From Nitrospinota bacterium (GTDB taxonomy: Bacteria > JAUXIQ01), in assembly GCA_030620925.1 (NCBI GenBank), contig JAUXIQ010000094.1, positions 1 through 7,180 of the forward strand: a stretch of DNA of 7,180 nucleotides, written 5' to 3'. The notes beneath the pieces were generated by a model that ran no database searches, was not told the DNA's origin, and saw nothing but the letters and a program-made list of their open reading frames with translations. A program made the translations under genes and the position numbers. This document shows positions 1 to 5,419 of the stretch, piece by piece. Each line of letters begins with the position of its first letter. The stretch's first letter is position 1.

Positions 1-98
1 ACATTATCCAATTTTTCTAATATAACCTTTGAATCAGACTGAATTGCATCCAATCTATTACGGGCTTTTCGGCCTTCATTCGTAATATTATCTGCCAT
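1..98 (-). CDS. 5' end of an unrecognised protein (partial, runs off the left edge)
   Basis: An open frame reads leftward from ATG at 98-96 and stays open for 32 codons to the window edge. A GGAG (108-105 on the minus strand) lies 6 nt before this ATG, which favours it over the adjacent in-frame ATG at 101 and another at 110. The visible peptide starts MADNITNEGRKARNR and is hydrophilic and charged, probably helical. It has no signal peptide or recognisable motif. Its codons are AT-rich compared with the mutase and transporter genes, so it may differ in origin. It is divergent from the mutase operon. No function can be assigned from 32 residues, and such a short open stretch could be fortuitous; the well-placed ribosome binding site is the main support. 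Confidence 0.45.
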   Translation of the reverse strand, partial: MADNITNEGRKARNRLDAIQSDSKVILEKLDN

Positions 99-427
99 CA
101 TAGTCTCCATTCCGCTTTTTAATCATGATTATTATCTTTAACTGTAAACATCTTCGTGTACCTATTATAAAGTTAATACAACGGAAAGATTATAAGCATC
201 TTATTAAGAGCCAAGAATTCACTGTTCTTGATTCTTGCTATTCCTTTAATGGCTTTAATTTGGTGAAGTGGCAAGAAATCCCTTTTGAGTGTTGACGAGT
301 ATAGGAAAAAAGCGCTTATGTGTCAAACGTTAAAGTGAATAGCTTCTGAACCGTGAAAAATAGATAATGTCTATTCTTATGAAATTCCATGAAAGCTAAA
401 TCACTGATATCCTTAGAAACAATCAAA

Positions 428-441
428 GGAATTGCAATTCC
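428..441. promoter_or_regulatory. 14-bp perfect palindrome, candidate operator
   Basis: GGAATTGCAATTCC is identical to its own reverse complement. It covers the TTGCAA that serves as -35 of the candidate mutase promoter, which is where a repressor dimer would block RNA polymerase. A 14-bp perfect palindrome is expected by chance in only a few percent of 400-bp regions, though roughly every second 7-kb window would contain one. The regulator is unknown and none is encoded in the window. Confidence 0.4.
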
Positions 442-459
442 CTGCTCCTGTGTTAGAAT
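432..459 (+). promoter_or_regulatory. Candidate extended -10 sigma-70 promoter of the mutase operon
   Basis: TTGCAA at 432-437 (4 of 6 to consensus) is followed after 16 nt by TAGAAT at 454-459 (5 of 6). A TG dinucleotide at 451-452 makes an extended -10. Transcription would begin near 466-467 and give a leader of about 57 nt before the ATG at 524. This placement is incompatible with translation from the upstream in-frame ATG at 389 and so supports the shorter protein. The call rests on consensus matching only. Confidence 0.42.
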
Positions 460-474
460 TGTGGCCGAAATTCA

Positions 475-490
475 TGGACCGCAGGGTCCA
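475..490 (+). promoter_or_regulatory. Leader hairpin upstream of the mutase
   Basis: TGGACC (475-480), loop GCAG, and GGTCCA (485-490) form a perfect 6-bp stem with a 4-nt loop. It lies in the inferred leader, about 20 nt before the GAGG ribosome binding site. There is no T-run after it, so it is not a typical terminator. It could stabilise the transcript or tune translation, but a stem of this size may be incidental. Confidence 0.3.
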
Positions 491-523
491 GGCAAAAAAC
501 ACCACAAGAAGAGGAAACGGGCG

Positions 524-2155
524 ATGAGTCAGGACGAAAAGATATATCAGCGTTATCTGGAAGGAGAGCGACCGCCCAACTACCGCACGCTCTCGGGCGT
601 GGAGCTAAAGGAATTTTACACCGCCGAAGACGCTCCCCGGGAAGAATCTCCTCCCGGAGAATACCCTTACACACGCGGCATACACAGGGAAATGTACCGA
701 AAACGCTTCTGGACGCGCCGCCAGCAGAGTGGCTTCGGCACACCACAGGAGAGCAACGCACGACTGCTCTACCTGTTAGAGCAGGGGCAGACCGGGCTCA
801 ACGTAGACACCGATATGGGCAGCAAGCTGGGGCTGGACCCGGACCACGAGCTGGCCAGAGGAGACGTGGGCCTGCAGGGGACCTCGGTAACCACTTACGA
901 AGACATGGAGGAGCTGTTCCGCGACATACCCCTGGACAAGGTCAGCACCACCCTCATCGTGCAGCCACCTTACTCGGCGGTCATCACGGCCATGTACCTC
1001 CTCATGGCCCGCAAGCAGGGCATCCCGGAAAGCAGTCTCATAGGCACCATCATGAACTGTCCCATCACCCAGTTGGCGGGCCCCGCCTTCCAGGCCGCCA
1101 CCCACTTTTTCCCCATCGAACAGGCGGTTAAGATCGGCCTGGACACCATGGAATACTGCGTCAGGAACATGCCTAAGTGGAATATTGTGAACATCAACGC
1201 CTACAACATCCGGGAGACCGGCGTCAACGCCTTCCAGGAGGGCGCTTTCGCTCTATCACTGGGCGCCGACTATGTACAGCGGCTCCTGGACAGAGGGCTG
1301 GCAATAGACGATTTCGCACCCCGCATCGCTTTCTTCACAGCAGCCCATCTCGACTTTTTCGAGGAAATCGCAAAGATCAGGGCCATGCGCCGCATCTGGG
1401 CCCGCATAATGAAGGAGCGCTTCGGAGCACAAAATGAGAGGAGCTGCTGGTTCCGCACCGCCATCCAGACCGCCGCCCTGCCTCTCACCGCACAGCAGCC
1501 GTTGAACAACATCGTGCGTGCGACCGTCCAGACTCTGGCCGCGGCCCTGGCCGGCACGCAGTCCATCCACACTACTTCTTACGACGAAGCCTTTTCGCTG
1601 CCCACCGAAGAGTCCCACAAACTCTCCATCAGGACTCAGCAGATTATCGCCTACGAGACCAACGTGGTGAAAACCGCAGACCCACTGGGCGGCTCGCACT
1701 TCGTGGAATGGCTGACCGACCGGGCGGAGGAAGAAATACTGAAAATCATGGACACCATCCAGAATAAAGGGGGTTTCATCCGGTGCTTCCTCGATGGATG
1801 GGTCGAGGAACAGATTCGCGACGCCAGGCACAAATACGCCCGCGAAATGGAAGATGGTGAGCGGCTCTCAGTAGGCGTGAACACCTTCCGCGAAGAAGAC
1901 GAGGAGGTAAAGATAAAAATATTCCGTACTTCCTCGGATATGCAGCAGCAGAGGATCGAATATATAGAGCGATACAAAAAAGAGCGCGACCAGGGCCCCG
2001 TCGAACGCGTGCTGGAGCAGCTTTACCAGAAGGCCGAGGGGGATAAGGAGGCCAACCTGTTCGCCCCCATTATGGAAGCCGTTGAGGCGGGAGCCACCAT
2101 GGGAGAAATTTCTGATGCCCTGCGCAGGGCCGAGAACTTCGAGATACCAGTCTGA
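524..2155 (+). CDS. B12-dependent acyl-CoA mutase, catalytic (large) subunit, with divergent substrate pocket
   Basis: This is a 543-residue cytoplasmic protein of the methylmalonyl-/isobutyryl-/2-hydroxyisobutyryl-CoA mutase family, which performs adenosylcobalamin radical carbon-skeleton rearrangements of acyl-CoA thioesters. It is a TIM-barrel subunit without the C-terminal B12 domain, the same split as HcmA and IcmA (about 560 residues). Family landmarks are YPYTRG (47-52), FWTRRQQSGF (62-71), NMPKWN (215-220), FAPRIAFF (264-271), QSIHTTSYDEAFSLPTE (346-362), ADPLGGSHFVE (385-395) and GATMGEISDAL near the end. GAGG at 511-514 lies 9 nt before ATG 524; the in-frame ATG at 389 lacks family similarity and is rejected. 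Aligned by eye to the Propionibacterium methylmalonyl-CoA mutase numbering, Tyr89 is Gln68, Gln197 is Met177, His244 is Asn228, His328 is Ala313, and Arg207 is lost in a 4-residue insertion around 178-193. Asp95 matches the hydroxyl-binding Asp117 of 2-hydroxyisobutyryl-CoA mutase. The family is certain; the substrate is unknown and unlikely to be methylmalonyl-CoA. Confidence 0.93.
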   Translation: MSQDEKIYQRYLEGERPPNYRTLSGVELKEFYTAEDAPREESPPGEYPYTRGIHREMYRKRFWTRRQQSGFGTPQESNARLLYLLEQGQTGLNVDTDMGSKLGLDPDHELARGDVGLQGTSVTTYEDMEELFRDIPLDKVSTTLIVQPPYSAVITAMYLLMARKQGIPESSLIGTIMNCPITQLAGPAFQAATHFFPIEQAVKIGLDTMEYCVRNMPKWNIVNINAYNIRETGVNAFQEGAFALSLGADYVQRLLDRGLAIDDFAPRIAFFTAAHLDFFEEIAKIRAMRRIWARIMKERFGAQNERSCWFRTAIQTAALPLTAQQPLNNIVRATVQTLAAALAGTQSIHTTSYDEAFSLPTEESHKLSIRTQQIIAYETNVVKTADPLGGSHFVEWLTDRAEEEILKIMDTIQNKGGFIRCFLDGWVEEQIRDARHKYAREMEDGERLSVGVNTFREEDEEVKIKIFRTSSDMQQQRIEYIERYKKERDQGPVERVLEQLYQKAEGDKEANLFAPIMEAVEAGATMGEISDALRRAENFEIPV

Positions 2156-2178
2156 TTTCAAATAAAAGGAGAAAAATC

Positions 2179-2583
2179 ATGCCGCCCGCTGAAAAAACGA
2201 TAACCAAGGTGCTGCTGGCCAAGATGGGGCTGGACGGCCATGACAACGGCATAACCATCGTCGCCAAGTGGCTGCGCGACGCGGGTTTCGAGGTCGTTTA
2301 CGCCGGTCTCTACAACACCCCGGCGCGCGTGATCAGCGCCGCCCGCCAGGAAGACGTGGACCTCATCGGCCTGAGCTTCCTGGGTGGAGAACACTTCTAC
2401 TATTCCGAGAAACTCGTTCAGAACCTCAAGGAAGAAGGGATGGAGAACGTCAAGCTCATCCTGGGCGGTGTCATCCCTCCTGAGGACGTCGATCCCTTGA
2501 AGCAGATGGGCATCACCGCGGTTTTCACCCCCGGAACGATGCGCCAGACCATCATAGACTCCTTTCAGACCCTGGCAAAATAG
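2179..2583 (+). CDS. Acyl-CoA mutase small subunit, cobalamin-binding
   Basis: This 134-residue protein is a stand-alone B12-binding domain that supplies adenosylcobalamin to the preceding catalytic subunit. The base-off/His-on signature is complete: Lys15, then Asp19-x-His21-x-x-Gly24 within AKMGLDGHDNG, where His21 would be the lower cobalt ligand. It continues with LIGLSFLGG (62-70, Ser66 at the nucleotide-tail pocket), GGVIPPED (96-103) and FTPGT (116-120), all normal for this Rossmann-like domain. Length and motifs match HcmB/IcmB-type subunits. AAGGAG at 2166-2171 sits 7 nt before the ATG, and only 23 nt separate it from the large-subunit stop, so the two are co-transcribed. No MeaB/MMAA-type chaperone GTPase follows. 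The intact B12 site shows that the unusual catalytic subunit is probably an active cobalamin enzyme. Confidence 0.94.
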   Translation: MPPAEKTITKVLLAKMGLDGHDNGITIVAKWLRDAGFEVVYAGLYNTPARVISAARQEDVDLIGLSFLGGEHFYYSEKLVQNLKEEGMENVKLILGGVIPPEDVDPLKQMGITAVFTPGTMRQTIIDSFQTLAK

Positions 2584-2629
2584 CGGAGGAGAAACGGCCT
2601 CTAAACATGCGGGAGACCGGGCTCTATGA

Positions 2630-3928
2630 TTACCTTTTCCCGCCCGCCATCTTCTCGCTCTCGGGCAGCCTCCGCAACCAGACCATCGCTATGAGCCCCA
2701 CCACCGCCACCAGCCCCAGAGAGAGGAAGGCATAGCCCCAGCTATGGAGAGAGGCGTATTGCGAGGCCACTTGCTGTTCCGAGGTGCGATCCATCACCCA
2801 CCCGAAGACCCAGGGCGCTATACCAGAGGCGGTGAAACCTATAAATGAGTAGACGGCCATCGCCGAACCCAGATGGGCTGGAGAAACCACTTCGGTCAAC
2901 CCTGTGGAATAGGCCGCCGATTCACCGATGATGAAAAATCCGTAGGCGAAACTCAGCGGGAGCAGAATGGCAAGCGAGCTGTGTACCATCCAGCCAAAGA
3001 CCAAAGAGCAGCCTATGCTTGCCACCAAAAATATGATGGCCGTCCTCGTGCGGCCCCATCTATCGGAAATGATGCCCCCCAGCATGATGGCCGCCGCCCC
3101 CAGGAGCAATACCAGCGAAGCGTAGTTGGCGCTCATCCTGGTTGCCGAAACACTCGAAGCCCCCGCCCAGAGAAAGGCCGCCGTGAAAAAGGCGGGCAGC
3201 CAGCCCTGCATACCGTGAAGCTCCCAGTTATGCGCCGTGTATCCGGTAATGACCAGCAGGGCGGGTTTATTTTTAAATACCTCTCTGCGTTTTCCGCCTT
3301 TAACCCTTTCAATCACCGTCCTCTTAACGCCCTTTAGAACGTATATGGCTATAATCCCGCCTGCCAGGCCGCCCAACGCAGTGATCAATACCCCCTCCCG
3401 CCACCCTATTGCAGCCGCCACGTTGCCCGCCAGCCATACAGACAGCGAACTCCCGATTATATGAGCGCCCACGTAGAAACCTATGGCCCGCCCGCGCTTC
3501 TCATGGGGAAACCTCTCGGCCACCATGCGCATTCCGGGCATGTAGATGCCGCCGTTGCCGGCCCCGGAAAGTCCTTTCAGAATCGCTCCGGAGAGGAAAC
3601 CTTTGGCCATAAAGGCAAAGAGGAGGTTGGAAACCGCCAGACCCGCGACGGAAAAAAGAAAAATGTTCCTGGCGTTGTATCGGTCGGTAAGGGGTATCAG
3701 TATCAGAACGGATATGACGTAACCGGCCCTGAGCGCAGTGTGGATAAGCCCCGCCGCCCTGTTGCTCATACTCCATTCTTCCTGAAGTATGGGCAGGATA
3801 GGGCTGTAATTACCGTAGGGGAGCGTGATCAAGACCATGGTGAGGCAGAAGGCAAACAACCAGCGATAATCGCTCCCCGCGGCGATAGGGTCGTTTTCAG
3901 CCATCGAAGAAACAGGTGCCCTACTCAT
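2630..3928 (-). CDS. Major facilitator superfamily transporter
   Basis: This 432-residue integral inner-membrane protein has about 12 hydrophobic segments in two groups of six. The halves are separated by a basic cytoplasmic loop (about 200-222, rich in Lys and Arg). The loop 2-3 signature is degenerate in the first half (PLTDRYNARN, 79-88) and canonical in the second half (GGIISDRWGRTRT, 284-296), which is typical of the superfamily. Gly-rich helix 4 (GLSGAGNGGIYMPGMR, 119-134) and NWELHGMQGWLPAF (234-247) in helix 7 suggest an organic-anion or nitrate-type porter, but the substrate cannot be read from sequence. ATG at 3928 is preceded by AGG 5 nt upstream (minus strand); the internal Met9 has no such site. 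It converges on the mutase operon with a 46-nt gap, so a shared pathway is unproven. Confidence 0.9.
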   Translation of the reverse strand: MSRAPVSSMAENDPIAAGSDYRWLFAFCLTMVLITLPYGNYSPILPILQEEWSMSNRAAGLIHTALRAGYVISVLILIPLTDRYNARNIFLFSVAGLAVSNLLFAFMAKGFLSGAILKGLSGAGNGGIYMPGMRMVAERFPHEKRGRAIGFYVGAHIIGSSLSVWLAGNVAAAIGWREGVLITALGGLAGGIIAIYVLKGVKRTVIERVKGGKRREVFKNKPALLVITGYTAHNWELHGMQGWLPAFFTAAFLWAGASSVSATRMSANYASLVLLLGAAAIMLGGIISDRWGRTRTAIIFLVASIGCSLVFGWMVHSSLAILLPLSFAYGFFIIGESAAYSTGLTEVVSPAHLGSAMAVYSFIGFTASGIAPWVFGWVMDRTSEQQVASQYASLHSWGYAFLSLGLVAVVGLIAMVWLRRLPESEKMAGGKR

Positions 3929-3961
3929 TTTTTCCTAAAAAATTATGGACCCGCTTAAAGA

Positions 3962-3991
3962 TATACATGTTCCCCTTAAGGAGATGGTCAA
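3962..3991 (-). promoter_or_regulatory. Weak candidate promoter of the transporter gene
   Basis: On the minus strand TTGACC (3991-3986) is followed after 18 nt by TGTATA (3967-3962), or after 20 nt by TATATC (3965-3960). The start site would lie about 25 nt before the transporter ATG at 3928. The 8-bp palindrome CCTTAAGG (3974-3981) sits in the spacer and could be an operator. The -10 match is poor and the spacing is long, so this is tentative. Confidence 0.28.
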
Positions 3992-4053
3992 ATCCACCGG
4001 CGCTGATCCCGCCTTCTGGAAAATACCATGACGAAACACAGAGCCGGGTATGT

Positions 4054-4081
4054 TTGACACACCCACAGCGGTTTATAGTAT
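4054..4081 (+). promoter_or_regulatory. Promoter-like sequence facing no annotated plus-strand gene
   Basis: A perfect TTGACA at 4054-4059 is followed after 16 nt by TAGTAT at 4076-4081 (4 of 6). Transcription would run rightward through the REP-like pair and then antisense to the ferredoxin gene. No plus-strand coding gene follows before 5760. It may be a chance match or drive a non-coding transcript. Confidence 0.25.
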
Positions 4082-4133
4082 TTATCACGCATCATGCGCA
4101 AAATTTTAGGAAGAAGCGAACATAAAGAACTCA

Positions 4134-4157
4134 TCGCGGCAAGATGCCGCTCCTACA
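4134..4157 (+). repeat. REP-like palindromic repeat, left unit
   Basis: The unit starts with TC, then GCGGCA (4136-4141), loop AGA, TGCCGC (4145-4150), and ends in the tail TCCTACA (4151-4157). A GC-rich short hairpin with a CTCCTACA tail is the architecture of the REP (repetitive extragenic palindromic) sequences known from Pseudomonas and other bacteria, which are mobilised by RAYT transposases. The 6-bp stem is perfect. Its location in a non-coding gap fits the class. Confidence 0.6.
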
Positions 4158-4182
4158 ATCTACGCCTCGGGATTTCTATCTC

Positions 4183-4205
4183 GTAGGAGCACCTTCCAGA
4201 CGCGA
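4183..4205 (-). repeat. REP-like palindromic repeat, right (inverted) unit, eroded
   Basis: GTAGGAGC (4183-4190) is the exact inverse of GCTCCTAC (4149-4156) in the left unit. It is followed by a stem region, 4189-4203, that would form GCxxCT-TCC-AGxxGC with two A-C mismatches (4191/4201 and 4192/4200), and it ends in CGCGA. The head-to-head arrangement with the left unit, about 25 nt apart, forms a BIME-like doublet. The mismatches suggest decay of this copy. Confidence 0.5.
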
Positions 4206-4305
4206 CCATGGGTCAGGAGATATTTTCCTAACAGTTTCACGCCGCCAATGGCGGGAGAGAGGCGGGCTAACCTCCCGGAAGGCCCTGCAGGTTTTGATCG
4301 GGCCA

Positions 4306-4899
4306 TCATTCCTTTGTAACGCGCCTGGGGAGGATAGTGATCGCCTTTTCGCCGGTCACGCAGTAGTACTCGCAAAGCCCGCAGCCCACGCAGACATCCT
4401 TCATCACCATTGGGCCCCCTTTCTTGACCATCTTGATGGCTTCTCCCGGGAAGGGGCATCTGGTGTAGCAGTAATCGCAGGAGGGGTCTTCGCGCTTCCA
4501 TCTGAAGCACTTATCCCTGTCTACCCTCGCGATGCCCATGCGTATTTCTTTCTTTTCCACCCATTGAAGGGCCTCCTCCGGGCAGGCTTCCACGCAGTAG
4601 AGCGAATCGCAGAGGTAGCAGGGCCCTTCCTCCGGAAAGATCAAGGGCGTCCCCTCGGGGACGTCATCGACTGTGGATGCCGACCTTATTGAAGACTGCG
4701 GGCAGGCCTGGATGCAATCGTCGCACTTGGTGCACAGACTGATAAACAGAGATTCTTCCACCGCTCCAGGGGGTCGCAGACCGCGCGGTATGGGTACTTT
4801 CGTAACTCCGTCAATGACTTCCATGAAGGGTTCGACCAGCATGAAGAACCCTTTCTTAAAAAATGTTACCCTGTCTATTTTATCTTCTCTATCTTCCAT
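4306..4899 (-). CDS. Four-cluster [4Fe-4S] ferredoxin-type protein, MauM/NapG-like
   Basis: This 197-residue protein carries sixteen cysteines in four cluster motifs: C56-x2-C59-x2-C62-x3-CP (CTKCDDCIQACP), C94-x2-C97-x4-C102-x3-CP, C131-x9-C141-x2-C144-x3-CP and C170-x2-C173-x2-C176-x3-C180. The LRPPGAVEE stretch (41-49) just before the first motif and the stretched third motif resemble NapG/MauM electron-transfer proteins. There is no Tat or Sec signal, unlike NapG, so a cytoplasmic location is likely. The start at 4899 is chosen because GGAG lies 6 nt upstream and similarity begins after it; a 50-residue basic extension in the same frame overlaps the upstream gene and is rejected. It follows that gene by 28 nt, so the two are probably one transcript. 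The usual membrane partner (NapH/MauN) and any reductase are absent from the window, so its redox partner is unknown. Confidence 0.85.
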   Translation of the reverse strand: MEDREDKIDRVTFFKKGFFMLVEPFMEVIDGVTKVPIPRGLRPPGAVEESLFISLCTKCDDCIQACPQSSIRSASTVDDVPEGTPLIFPEEGPCYLCDSLYCVEACPEEALQWVEKKEIRMGIARVDRDKCFRWKREDPSCDYCYTRCPFPGEAIKMVKKGGPMVMKDVCVGCGLCEYYCVTGEKAITILPRRVTKE

Positions 4900-4927
4900 T
4901 ACCCGCTCCACATCATAAAACGGCTCA

Positions 4928-5419
4928 TTATTCCCCCTCTTTCTGCTGCAGCGGCGGCTTCGACTGAGGATCCCGCTTCCGCGGAAACTTATCCAGAAGC
5001 CGTTTTCGCATCTCTTCCTGTTTATCCGAAAGCTTCGCCGCCTGTTCATCGGTGAGTATTTTGAGTGTCCGCACCATAATAATGAAACTGGCCTTTTCTA
5101 TCCTGTTGCGTATAGTCTGAACTTCATTCAGCAACCCGCCCATCTCTTCTTCAGGCGACCTCCGCATTGTTTTTATATCCATCAGGTTTTTTAACTGCTT
5201 GCTCTTCTCATCGAATTCACCGCGCAATTCCATCATCTCTTTCCGAGCCTCAGTTACTATCTTCTTTATCTTCTCGACCTGTTCTTCAGTGAGTTGAAGA
5301 GACTCCCTTACTTCCTCACTATCCCACCAATTACCCTGCGGCGGACGAGCACCGGCGGCGACCGGCAACAACATAAGAATAAGATATATCATAGTAATCA
5401 TAAACGCGGCTCTGAGCAA
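4928..5419 (-). CDS. Spy/CpxP-like periplasmic LTxxQ-motif protein
   Basis: With a TTG start at 5419, this is a 163-residue secreted protein. It opens with a short basic segment and a hydrophobic signal core (about 7-22) ending in VAAGA, with likely cleavage near residue 24. The mature part is charged and helical, with paired signature motifs LTEEQ (43-47) and LTDEQ (122-126), as in the Spy/CpxP/ZraP family of periplasmic chaperones and stress or metal sensors. A run of Lys, Arg and Gln ends the protein. The start is inferred: GGAGG lies 8 nt before the TTG, whereas the in-frame ATG at 5401 and the longer ATG at 5497 have no comparable site. The longer form would add a second hydrophobic segment. 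It precedes the ferredoxin gene in a probable operon. Its client or ligand is unknown; it has no Cys in the 163-residue form, and no His-rich metal site is evident. Confidence 0.8.
   Translation of the reverse strand: MLRAAFMITMIYLILMLLPVAAGARPPQGNWWDSEEVRESLQLTEEQVEKIKKIVTEARKEMMELRGEFDEKSKQLKNLMDIKTMRRSPEEEMGGLLNEVQTIRNRIEKASFIIMVRTLKILTDEQAAKLSDKQEEMRKRLLDKFPRKRDPQSKPPLQQKEGE

Larger units (their letters stand above)
102..523. other. Divergent intergenic region upstream of the mutase operon
   Basis: This AT-rich 422-bp spacer separates the leftward partial gene from the mutase start at 524. On the minus strand, perfect TATAAT hexamers occur at 169-164 and 194-189 and could serve the leftward gene, but neither has a good -35. 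Four copies of the hexamer CAAGAA/TTCTTG lie at 212, 225, 232 and 272. A small inverted repeat AATAGA-N5-TCTATT is at 359-375. On the plus strand the best promoter is at 432-459, listed separately. An in-frame ATG at 389 would extend the mutase by 45 residues, but that stretch looks like leader rather than protein. No cobalamin riboswitch core was recognised. Confidence 0.6.
3929..4305. other. Intergenic region between transporter and ferredoxin genes
   Basis: This 377-bp gap lies upstream of the leftward transporter and downstream of the leftward ferredoxin. It holds a weak minus-strand promoter for the transporter, a TTGACA-type promoter-like sequence on the plus strand that faces no plus-strand gene, and the REP-like repeat pair at 4134-4205. 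It also holds GC-rich short inverted repeats after the ferredoxin stop (CCGCC-AAT-GGCGG at 4242-4254, and GGCCC/GGGCC at 4281-4285 and 4300-4304). None of these is followed by a clear T-run, so no rho-independent terminator is called. The frame open on the plus strand across 4144-4692 has no protein-like features. Confidence 0.6.

Noticed and set aside
389-523. In-frame N-terminal extension of the mutase from ATG 389
   Set aside because: The stretch is AT-rich at its start, has no family similarity, contains a likely promoter, palindrome and hairpin, and a better ribosome binding site precedes ATG 524.
102-523. Cobalamin riboswitch upstream of the B12-dependent mutase
   Set aside because: No B12-box-like core or multi-helix fold was recognised; only short isolated hairpins are present.
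1256-1831. 191-codon open frame on the minus strand inside the mutase gene
   Set aside because: It is antisense to the highly conserved mutase core and shows no protein-like motif; it is a consequence of GC-rich codon usage on the other strand.
2609-2643. GCGGGA/TCCCGC inverted repeat between the convergent genes as a terminator
   Set aside because: The loop is 23 nt, the stem 6 bp, and there is no T-run after it on either strand.
2607-2735. 42-codon plus-strand frame after the small subunit, preceded by GGAGGAG
   Set aside because: The purine run is about 15 nt from the ATG, too far, and most of the frame is antisense to the transporter C-terminus.
3461-3958. 165-codon plus-strand frame opposite the transporter N-terminal half
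   Set aside because: The opposite strand encodes clear membrane helices and facilitator motifs; this frame has none and no ribosome binding site.
4144-4692. 182-codon plus-strand frame opposite the ferredoxin
   Set aside because: It is antisense to the cysteine cluster motifs and starts inside the REP-like repeat.
4900-5049. 50-residue basic N-terminal extension of the ferredoxin
   Set aside because: It overlaps the end of the LTxxQ gene, is Arg-rich with no similarity, and a GGAG lies 6 nt before the downstream ATG at 4899.
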